A DNA stretch of 31,478 nucleotides from Hymenoscyphus infarciens (taxonomy: Eukaryota; Ascomycota; Leotiomycetes; Helotiales; Helotiaceae). Positions 10,300 through 18,890 of this stretch are shown here, in pieces. Each line of letters starts with the position of its first letter. Position 1 is the first letter of the stretch. The position numbers and the translations under genes are program-made. The stretch spans positions 1-31,478 of the forward strand of contig LLCB01000480.1 in the NCBI GenBank assembly GCA_001414345.1. The letters are read 5' to 3'. The notes under the pieces were generated by a model. It searched no databases. It worked only from the letters and a program-made list of their open reading frames with translations, and was not told the DNA's origin.

Positions 10300-13200
10300 A
10301 AAAGCGTTTACTTTACTTAGTATAATAACTATTAATAGATTTAGTATATAAACTACTACTCTTAGTAATCTTAGAGTAAATACCTTTTCTTTTATAAATA
10401 TATAACTTAGTTATAACCTTATAAAGTTTTATAGTTTAAAGACTAAAAGACTTCTTACCTTTATTAAGATTTATAGATATAATAAAGAAATTAAGAGTAA
10501 AGCTATATACTATCTCCTTTTAAATTATATCTTAGATAGCTATAAATTCTTTAATATACTATTTATCTTCTTAGACTTAGGTCTATATAATATTATCTTT
10601 AGTTAGAGGTTCTTTAAGTACTTTTATATTAATATTAATATAACTTATTAAAAACTACTCTAGCTTAATAACCTTAAGCCTTACTTCTTTACTTAATAGC
10701 TAACTCCTCTTTTTTAAGATACTATATAACTAAAAGACTCTATACTCTCTTACTAGAATAAAGCTAATATTCGCAACTAAGCTATAGAAATAAATAAATA
10801 GTACTAATAAGGTAGAAGGCTCTTAAAACCTATAGATTACCTTAAAATTAATACTATAACCCTAGCTAGTTATACTCTAACTATATATAGTAGAGGAGGC
10901 TATAAGTCCTTAATATAAGTATAATACTAGGTTATAAAGAAAGAACTTAAAGACGTTATAAAAAAGGTACTTACTCTAGTATACTATTAGAAACCCTTTA
11001 TCTTAAAGAAGTTAGACTCTATTATTAACATTTTAGCTATTTTAGCTATAAGAATATATTATTATATACTCTAAAAGGATAATAAGATATTTACTATAAG
11101 TATATATAAAATTAATACTATTATAGCTAATTAAGAACTAGATATAGCCTCTAATATTACTCTTCTTAATAAGTACTAGAACTTCGAAGAGGTATTTTCT
11201 AAAGCTATCTTAGACACTCTTCTATCTTACTAATACTATAACTATAAGATTAATCTTAAAGGTCTAAATACTCTTAGATATTCCCTTTTATATAAGATAT
11301 TTATAGAAGAGTTATTAGCTATAAAGGAATATATCTTAGAAAATCTCTATAAAGAGTTTATTAAATATAGCGAGTCTCTTTTTACTACTCTTATTTTATT
11401 TATAAAAAAAGTAAATAGAAGACTATGTTTTTATATTAACTTCTAAAAACTTAATAATCTTACTTAAAAAGACTACTATTTATTACTTCTAATTAATAAA
11501 ACGCTTATATATATTAGTTAAGCTTATATTTTTACTAAGCTAGATATCTAATAAGCCTTCTACTATATATAAATAGATTTAGACGTTAAGGAATTAACTA
11601 CTTTTTATATCTATTATAGAATATATAAGTATAAGGTCTTATTATTTAGTCTAATAAATAGCCTATCTATCTACTAGTACTATATAAATAACGTCTTATT
11701 TAACTATCTAGATAAGTTTTACTCTACCTACTTAAATAATATCTTTATCTACTTATTAAATGTTCTTAATTATAAAGAGTATATATAAAAAGTCTTTTAA
11801 TATCTTAAAAATACTAAGTTATAAGTTAATATTAAGAAGTATAAGTTTAATATTAAGAAAATAAAATACCTTAAGTTTATTATTAGTACTAATAGTATTA
11901 AAGTAGACCTTAAAAAGGTCTTAGTAGTATAGAAATAGTAAGCTTTAAAGATAGTAAAAGGCGTTTAAAGCTTCCTTAGTTTTTATAACTTTTATTAAAG
12001 GTTTATCTAAAACTATAGTATAATTATAAAGCCTTTAGTATACTTAATATAGAATAATATACTTTTTAATTTTAATAAGAAGTACTAAGAAGTGTTTAAA
12101 AACCTAAAAGTAGTACTTACCTTTATACTAATCCTCTACTACTCTCTTAATCTCTCTACTATAATTAAGATAGACGCTTTAAATAGAATTATTACTAGAG
12201 TATTATAATAATAATAAGCTAATAGAGAATAGTACCTTATAGAGTACTTTAGTAAGACTATATCTCTAGCTAAGTATAACTATAAAATATATAATAAAGA
12301 GCTACTTACTATTATATACTTACTTATAAAATAGAGACTAGAACTATAAAGTACTTATTTAAAAATCTACATTTATACTAATTATAAGGCGCTTAAGTAC
12401 TTTATAACTATTAAATAACTTACTACTTATTAAGTAAGATAGGCTAAAGCCTTAGCTAAGTACTATTTTATTATTATATTCTATTTAAGATATAAGAATA
12501 ATAAGATAGATGTTTTAACTTATAAAGTAAATAAGATATACTTATAGAAGGAACTTAAAGAGTAGTACTAGACTTATATACTCTTAATAAAGGAATAAGT
12601 TAATATAGAAGCGCTTAAAGACCTAGAGGTTAAAATAAGCTCGATTATACTAGCTCTAGTTAATAATAACTACTTCTAAGAATTATTTATACTTTTAGAA
12701 TAAATCTACTAAGTAAATAAGAATACTATAATACTTTAAATTATATAAGTATAAGCTAAAACTAATACTAATTTCTTATATACTTTAGAGAAAGGCCTTT
12801 TACTTTACTAAAACTACTTAGTAGTACTAGATATAGATATAATAAGAATAGATCTAATTTATAAGGCTTATAATTAAATACTTTTAGCTTATCTAGAGAG
12901 AGATAAGACCTACTAGATTCTATATTTAAGATATATTTAGTAAAATATAAAAGCTAATATTATAAGATATATATAAAACTACTATAAATATAGAAGAGTA
13001 GACGTTTCTTAAGATAAAATACCTAGCTATCTATACTTACTCTTAGTACTACTATATATATAGTAATATATAGCTATAGATTTTAAGTCTTTTCTAGTTA
13101 ATAAGTATAATTATAATAACGTATTTATAGTAATAGACTACTTATCTAAGTAGTCTATTTTAATACTTTACTATAAGAATATTACTTCTAAATAGATAGT

Positions 13201-14085
13201 AAGGTTATATATTAAACACGTTCTATAATACTATAGGATTCTAGAAAGTATAATATTAGATAGAGGCTCTTACTTTATTACTACGTTCTAGAGAGAGTTT
13301 ACTTAAATCCTAGGTATTTAGCTTTAACTCTCTACTATAAACTATACTTAAACTAATAGCTAGACTAAGATTATAAATTAATATCTTAATTAGTACTTAT
13401 AGTTATATATTAATTATTATTATACTAATTAGTCTAAGATTCTTTTAATAATAGACTATATATAATTAGTACTACCTTATAATACTATTAGAATATTATC
13501 TTTTAAGTTATAAAAGAGATATATACTAAGAACCTTATTTAACTAGTAAATACTAGAACTAGCTAATATAAAAGAATAGCTATTATAAGAAGAGACTATA
13601 GTAGTTACAAAGATATCTAAGAGGTCTTAGACGTTAGCTAAGTAAATATATTAAAAGCTTAATAGAAGAAGAAATAAGATATAAATAAATATAGATAAGA
13701 CGTCGATTTTAGAGTAAGTAATATAATCTTTATTATAATAAAGGACTAGATAACTTAATAACTAAGCTAAAAGCTAGACTACTAGATAGCTAGCTCTTTT
13801 AAGATCTTTAAAAAAGTAGGTTCTACTTTCTAATTATAACTACTAGCTTCTATTAAAGTTTACCTTATCTTTACTCTTAAGAAGTTATATAAGGCTATAA
13901 ATAATCTCTTACTAGAATAGGTAGTTATACTACCTCTACTAATTATTATAAATAAAGAAGAGAAATAGAAAGTCAAAGAAATACTAGCTAATAAGAAGAG
14001 ATAGTAGTCTCTCTATTACTAAATTAAATAGAAAGGCTATAATAAAGACCTTAATTAGTATCTAGCTTAATAACTAATATATATA
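10300..14085 (+). pseudogene. Decayed pol of E2: PR-RT-RH-IN-chromodomain
   Basis: Protease motif at 10367-10378 reads N-L-R-V where D-x-G-A is expected. Reverse transcriptase (about 11470-11900) has its catalytic box at 11729-11740 as Y-L-N-N, both Asp lost. RNase H motifs (KYNYKIYNKELLTI, YTNYKALKYF) lie at 12170-12530. The integrase zinc site reads Y-YK-Y (12980-12991). The DDE triad reads D (13136-13138), D (13259-13261), K (13367-13369), with DD35E spacing and Glu to Lys. Around 13650 the frame steps by one base, probably an indel. After it come the integrase C-terminus (DVDFRV) and a chromodomain near 13960-14080. Pol starts in the -1 frame relative to gag. Confidence 0.9.
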
Positions 14086-14258
14086 CTATAACTAGTAGAG
14101 AGGTTCTATTTAGAGAAGCAAAAAATAGCTAGTTCTCTAGAAGCTCTTCTGCTATAAAAAGTAGTATATAAGACTAGGAGAGAGGATTATAGTAAGCTAG
14201 AGCTTAATACTCTTATATTAAAAGAGAATAAAGCTACTTAGTTATAAGAGGCTCTTTT

Positions 14259-14271
14259 AAAGAGGGGGTAG
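14259..14271 (+). other. Polypurine tract of E2
   Basis: AAAGAGGGGGTAG directly abuts the right LTR, where the plus-strand primer site of an LTR retrotransposon belongs. The single T may be a later change. Confidence 0.8.
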
Positions 14272-14462
14272 TATAATAGTTCTAGTTATATACGTTACTT
14301 ATATAACTAGGTTAGCCTAAGGCTTTACTAAGGCTTCGCTTAATATATATAAATAAAGCTAAAGTGCTTATACTCTTCGCTTTTCTCTTTAGTTTAGTTT
14401 TCCTTAATATTAGGTACTATTCTATAAGCACTCTCTTTATGTATTTATAGAGAGCTGTTATA
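14272..14462 (+). repeat. Right LTR of E2
   Basis: 191 bp, from TATAATAGTTCTAG to GAGAGCTGTTATA, the same length as the left LTR. It is followed by TATTC. Confidence 0.95.
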
Positions 14463-14467
14463 TATTC
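14463..14467. repeat. Target site duplication TATTC (right)
   Basis: Exact repeat of 8659-8663. After it, element A sequence resumes (TAAGATTTTACTTAAAG), which is continuous in copy B. Confidence 0.95.
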
Positions 14468-15122
14468 TAAGATTTTACTTAAAGATACTAAATATAGTAG
14501 ACTTAGTAGATAGCTAGAAGTATACTAGAAAGATATAAGAAAGGCCTTTTTACTATATTAGATTAGCTCTAAATTAGGTCTAATTAAGAAGGGAAAAACT
14601 TACTTTTATATATATATATATAATATATATATTCTAGAAAATAAGTTAGTATATAAGAATATACCTAATTAGAAGGTATTCTTACTATTTATATTATTTA
14701 GATAAAAAGAAAAGAAGAAGAAAAGTTAGAATTAGAGAAAAGTCGCCTACTAATATACTACTTATAATAATAGCTATTACTTTATAATTATTATTTATTA
14801 CTTAATAATTACTATTATAATATATAATAATAGTAAGAATATAATAACTCTATAATAATATACTACTCTCTATCTAATAGCTAATAATTAGCCTCTCTTC
14901 TATTTATATCTATTATTATATAGTATATAGTAGTAAATAAAGAGCGATTAACTCTTAAATAATAATACTACTAGCTACTAACTTTACTCTAACTACTAGA
15001 TACTATAATAGTAGATAAGTTATATTCTTTATAATAAAGAGATAAATAATACTCTAATTAACCTAATACTATACTAATTAATAACTAAAGACTTAGAACG
15101 AGTCTTTTTAAAGAAGAGGAGA
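14468..15122 (+). other. Element A 3' region, continued after the nested insertion
   Basis: RIPped sequence matching the reverse complement of 27133-27789 along its whole length. It includes the region upstream of the antisense frame and ends in the purine-rich AAAGAAGAGGAGA just before the LTR, a likely polypurine tract. No pol sequence remains here. Confidence 0.85.
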
Positions 15123-15547
15123 TATAATAGTACACTGTCTTAGATTATTATATAATAGTATTATCTTAAATTACTAGTATTCGTAAAACTACTAATACTT
15201 CTAATACCTCTAAGCTAAGATTATAAATAACTAATACTTATATAAGCAAAGTACTAAAGGTATTAATATCTAATATTTATATATAGAAGAGATTAAGGTT
15301 TAAATATTATATATTTAGCTTTTTAGCTCTTATTATTTAATATTAGCTATATTAGATAGAGCTTAGTTATTATTATTATTAGAACTTAGTAGCTTCTAAT
15401 CTCTTATATATAGACGTTTATATTTAGTATAGAAGAGAGATAGTTATTATTTTCTTCTATATTAGTATCTAATATCTATATACGTTATTCTACTAAATAT
15501 ACTCTTATATATCTCTTCTATAGTTATATATATTTCGTGCTATTATA
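15123..15547 (+). repeat. 3' LTR of element A
   Basis: 425 bp from TATAATAGTACACTG to TTTCGTGCTATTATA. It aligns with the reverse complement of 26636-27132 (497 bp). The length difference comes largely from short internal duplications present only in copy B. Confidence 0.88.
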
Positions 15548-16168
15548 CTTTTAGTTATTATTTAAATACTTGAGAACTATTTTATAACTTATTATATCGC
15601 TCTCTTCTCTTTACTAAGAAAGACTTTATATATAGTTTTTATTTTATTTTATAAAAAATAATTATTAGCTATTTATATCTTTCTCTATTCTCTACTAGAG
15701 AGTATTAAATAAGAAGACTAAAACCTTTATTATAAGAAATAGTTTATAAAGAGAATAAAAGTAATTTAGTAATTATATAAGAGAAGAAAGTACTTTCTAA
15801 AAGCCTTTTAATCTATCTACTATCTTATAGTATAGAAGAGACTAGATATTCTTAAACTTATTTTTTAAGTTATTAATATAATAGATATAAATTCTTAGCT
15901 ACTTTAGTAATTTTATTATAAGAAATAAGATAAAGAAACTAGATAATACTCTATATCTATTTCTTAACTTTTATAAATAATAGTATATTATAAATTTTAG
16001 TAAAAGAGAGTGTTTTTCGTTTTTAAAATAGAAGTAGTTATATTACTAGTTTTATTATACCTATCTTTATAGCACGTAGCACGTGTCTTAGAGGTATAAG
16101 CGGAGCCGAGCGATTATATCTAAGAGAGAGATTTAAGAGAGATATATATATAAGAAAGGTTATAAATC
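15548..16168. other. Unassigned RIPped DNA between element A and the gene island
   Basis: TA-dominated sequence with no recognised gene. It does not match the sequence beyond the LTR of copy B, as expected for independent insertion sites. A short GC-richer patch at 16072-16085 holds GCACGTAGCACGTG, a direct repeat of GCACGT(A/G) including one CACGTG, at the edge of the block. Confidence 0.7.
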
Positions 16169-17215
16169 ACTTTAATAATTGGCAAGTGAAAAGACTCCTC
16201 GCCAGGAGCAGTCCCTCCGCTTACTTCTTAGCTAAACACTCCTAGGTCGATGCAACAGTTATGCAATGTGTAACCGCGGATAAGCTCTCCGAGCTACCCC
16301 TGTACATTGCGCCACAGTGGCACACACACCATGACGATCCCAGAACATGACGATCGTCAGCCTGGTTACTTCCGTTCGCAATCTTCCCCACAGCTGGGAA
16401 TTGGGTTGTAGGTGGTATTATGTGGCACCAGTGCGACCTGGGAAATGCGGTGTTGATATTGATTCAAGACGTACAGTACACGTACTACTGAACTTTGAGT
16501 TTAGAAGTGAGGAAGGAGCTATGCTACTTATGTTGTATCCCCGCATTTGGAGAAGACTTGGCATATGTAAGTGCATCGGTAAGACTTTCAACGACGACCA
16601 GGCTGGGGAAGGCAGGAAAATACATGACGCAACGACAAACGATCTGTTTTCCATGGGAGCTCAGCTGCTTACCCCTCAGTGGAATGGAGATGGAGTGTCG
16701 AATCGTTCATCGACAAATCGAAAACTGAAACTCGATTAGGCCGGTCTGTAACCAAGGTTCTCGACATCGACATCATCACCACCTGCAACGGAGATTGGAT
16801 GGTGAGGGTTTGTAACACCAGCCACAGTTCCCCAATCCATGGTTGATGCATGTAGGTATGCTCTGACTCCTAAGCATGGATATTGGTCTTAGTCAAAGAA
16901 GGAAGAAGGGCAAGGTGAGCTTCAAAGGTAGAGTACTGGTACATGTGCTACCATGATTTGCTGGAATCAGAACGAGTGGAGCTGGAATCAGAACGAGTGG
17001 AGCAAATTGTGGAACGCTGATTCGGTGGCGGCAGCTGGGAAGAGCTTGAACTGAGAGACGGGAGCGAGTGCAGTGCTTGGTGCAATAGCTCCAGAAGTCT
17101 CCTCACCTGCTCCTTCCTCTCCTGCACTCACCTCATGTACCTGGGTACCTTAGTGCTTGGCTTTGGCTTTGGCTTTCCGTCGAGTGACCCGCGTCATTGC
17201 CATTACTGCCTTGCG
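16168..17215. other. GC-balanced intergenic region upstream of the rhodopsin gene
   Basis: About 1 kb with ordinary dinucleotide use and no convincing gene. A 130-codon open frame (16347-16739) has no recognisable domain and is probably chance. Small features: a perfect palindrome GCCACAGTGGC near 16310-16320, CATGACGATC twice near 16330 and 16346, and a 21-bp direct repeat at 16961-17002. It probably carries the distal promoter of the downstream gene. Confidence 0.65.
16961..17002 (+). repeat. 21-bp perfect tandem duplication
   Basis: CTGGAATCAGAACGAGTGGAG occurs twice back to back, about 390 bp before the rhodopsin start codon. It could be a duplicated regulatory site or simple slippage. 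Confidence 0.95.
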
Positions 17216-17387
17216 TTACCCCTCTTTCCCTCCTGCTCTACCTGACCCATAAGCTTCCCTTTTCCTCCTCTCTTCCCCTTCACTCCCCTTCACTTTTCCT
17301 CCACTTTCTCCCATCTTCTCTACAAACCACAATCACAATCATCATCTCATCTTCAATCCCATTCTCACATCTGCATCTCCATCCATC
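17216..17387 (+). promoter_or_regulatory. Pyrimidine-rich core promoter/5' leader of the rhodopsin gene
   Basis: A long C/T-rich tract (about 17216-17325) gives way to an A/C-rich stretch (ACAAACCACAATCACAATC) and then the start codon. A CT tract followed by the transcription start is typical of well-expressed genes in filamentous fungi. No clear TATA box was found close by. The leader ends CCATCATG. Confidence 0.6.
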
Positions 17388-18435
17388 ATGATTCAACAAG
17401 AGAACATCAACCCGGAGTGGGTGTACAAGACCAAGTCTTTGCTATTCCCAACCAGCACGGCCTCTGTTCCAACCTCAAAGCCAACTTCGAGCGTTGCTCC
17501 AATCCCAACCGTTGTTCCAACTCCGGATTACTATGAGACCATTGGCAATGCAGGAAGCAAGACTCTATGGGTAAGTCATTCCAATCCAGCTCAATTGGCA
17601 CCTCCTTAATACCCTCCCAGGTCGTCTTCGTCCTTATGCTCCTCTCAACCATCGCTTTCACAGCTCTAGCATGGAGAGTCCCAGTCGTAAGTTCTCCCCC
17701 CTCCCTTTAGCACATAGCCATTTTCTCTGTCTAACAGCTCCCCAGCAAAAACGTCTCTTCCACGTCATCACGACATTCATCACCCTCTTCGCAACAATCT
17801 CCTACTTTGCCATGGCCACCGGCGACGGAAACTCCTTCGCCCAAACCACCATCCACACAGTCCACAAACACGTCCCTGACACCGTAGAATACGTCTACCG
17901 CCAAGTCTTCTGGGCCCGTTACGTCGACTGGGCACTCACCACTCCTCTCCTCCTCCTCGATCTCGCCTTCCTCGCTGGTCTTGATGGAGCTAGTATCCTC
18001 GTCACCGTCGTGGCAGATCTCATCATGGTTCTCCTCGGACTCTTCGCTGCATTCGGTGCTACCGATGGACAGAAGTGGGGATATTACGCGATGGCTTGTG
18101 TGGCTTATTTGGTCATCGTTTACCAACTTGCTGTTGGTGGTAGACGGGCTGTTGCTGCTAAGGATAAGGGAACGGGGGGACTTTTCATTTCCCTTGGTGC
18201 TTTTACTTTGGTGCTTTGGACTCTCTACCCTATTGTTTGGGGCATTGGTGATGGTGCTAGAGTCTGGAGTGTTGATGGGGAGATCATTGCTTATGCTGTT
18301 CTTGACGTCTTGGCCAAGCCGGTCTTTGGCTTCTGGTTGTTGTTTGCTCATCGTAAGGCTCCTGCTGTTGAGGGATGGTGGAGCAATGGATTGGGCTCTG
18401 AGGGAGCTGTTCGACTTGAGGAGGATGGTGCTTAG
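17388..18435 (+). CDS. Fungal microbial rhodopsin, predicted light-driven proton pump (3 exons, 312 aa)
   Basis: Seven-helix retinal protein of the fungal opsin family (CarO of Fusarium, NOP-1 of Neurospora, the Leptosphaeria rhodopsin). Exons 17388-17570, 17621-17686 and 17746-18435 join in phase 0. Residues 1-57 are a Ser/Thr/Pro-rich N-terminus. Helices A-G lie near 60-79, 88-107, 130-161, 165-188, 193-215, 228-251 and 261-285. In helix C, ARYVDWALTTPLLLLDL carries the counterparts of bacteriorhodopsin Arg82 (R141), proton acceptor Asp85 (D144), Thr89 (T148) and proton donor Asp96 (D155). Leu152 matches the green-tuning Leu93. Asp115 is D174. Retinal-pocket W241, Y244, P245 and W248 are present, as are Glu204 (E262), Asp212 (D270) and the Schiff-base Lys216 (K274). 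The donor is Asp, as in pumping Leptosphaeria rhodopsin, whereas Neurospora has Glu. It sits alone between RIP blocks with no RIP damage. Pumping is inferred, not shown. Confidence 0.97.
17571..17620 (+). other. Intron 1 of the rhodopsin gene (50 nt)
   Basis: GTAAGT donor and CCTCCCAG acceptor, phase 0, between Trp61 and Val62. A weak branch-site candidate CTTAAT lies about 15 nt before the acceptor. Reading through instead gives a stop after 12 codons. Confidence 0.93.
17687..17745 (+). other. Intron 2 of the rhodopsin gene (59 nt)
   Basis: GTAAGT donor, branch-site CTAAC at 17731-17735 and acceptor CCCCAG ending at 17745. The earlier AG at 17737 would put exon 3 out of frame. The AG at 17745 restores the family sequence QKRLFHVIT, so it is preferred. 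Confidence 0.92.
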
Positions 18436-18890
18436 ATTTTCTCTCGGGGTACCACGATGTTGGGAAGGGATTGGTTTCTCGTCTTCTCATCGGGGGTCGA
18501 GATTATCTTGCATTGATCAAGGATCACTTTGCTCTCTTCTCTTTTTGTCACACAACAAGGTTTGATGCCGGGATTGCTTGGGCATGGCTCTGGTTTGTTA
18601 AGGGGGTTTCGAGAGCTGGTTCGAGAGCTGGTTCGCACACTGCATTTCATACTGGCAAAGCGCGCATGCATAGGTGTATTTCTACTAATGGAAAAAATGG
18701 ATTCTCTTTTTCTTTGACCTGATTTTGAATGGACTTTGATTTGAGTGAAATTGATTTTGCTTAACCTTCAGTCAGAACTGTGGGCATTCTCAGTGGATGG
18801 AGTATAAAACGCTGCCCGGGCGACTGTGCTGCAAAGATAGATGACAGGCGCGGATCAGCCTTTCCGATGGAATTAGACACTACAGGAAAC
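18436..18890 (+). other. 3' flank of the rhodopsin gene
   Basis: Un-RIPped sequence that probably holds the 3' UTR. No canonical AATAAA is seen close to the stop. GAGAGCTGGTTC is duplicated at about 18609-18633. A TATAAAA occurs near 18804, followed by GC-rich sequence that ends at the RIP boundary. Open frames here overlap each other and have no recognisable domain, so I call no gene. Confidence 0.6.

Larger units (their letters stand above)
8664..14462 (+). mobile_element. Ty3/Gypsy chromovirus E2, full-length, RIP-inactivated, nested in element A
   Basis: A structurally complete element of 5799 bp: 191-bp LTRs at both ends (8664-8854, 14272-14462), TATTC target duplications outside them, and a polypurine tract directly before the right LTR. 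Its gag and pol frames run in the order knuckle, protease, RT, RNase H, integrase, chromodomain. The LTR ends read TA...TA, consistent with TG...CA after RIP. Insertion into the 3' region of element A is shown by the empty site in copy B. All coding capacity is destroyed by TAA/TAG stops and altered catalytic residues. It is a different family from A, since LTR sequences and lengths differ. Confidence 0.95.
3400..15547 (+). mobile_element. Ty3/Gypsy chromovirus A, decayed, interrupted by a second element
   Basis: A RIP-killed LTR retrotransposon in plus orientation. The order is gag with a zinc knuckle (3878-3919), protease (4156-4167), reverse transcriptase (about 5170-5650), RNase H, integrase (about 6700-7150), a chromodomain at the pol C-terminus (about 7690-7810), a long 3' region with an antisense reading frame, a purine tract, and the 3' LTR (15123-15547). 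This domain order, with integrase after RT/RH and a C-terminal chromodomain, defines the chromovirus branch of Metaviridae. Element E2 (8664-14462) splits the 3' region. The 5' LTR was not found and the left boundary is approximate. An inverted, 5'-truncated relative lies at 26636-28730. Confidence 0.88.
1310..16168. other. RIP-mutated AT-rich block 1
   Basis: Nearly 15 kb of sequence in which CA and TG dinucleotides are almost absent and TA is everywhere, while some CG remains. This is the footprint of repeat-induced point mutation, which converts CpA to TpA on both strands of duplicated DNA in filamentous ascomycetes. Stops in the decayed frames are almost all TAA/TAG, as expected from CAA, CAG and TGG codons. 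The block holds element A, the nested element E2 and unassigned flanks. It ends sharply near 16168. Confidence 0.93.

Noticed and set aside
16347..16739. 130-codon open frame upstream of the rhodopsin gene
   Set aside because: No recognisable domain, overlapped by open frames on both strands, and no promoter or intron signal. Best explained as chance in GC-balanced DNA.
17731..18351. 206-codon frame antisense to the rhodopsin exon 3
   Set aside because: A shadow of the coding strand: Ser/Glu-rich translation mirroring codon bias, with no independent evidence.
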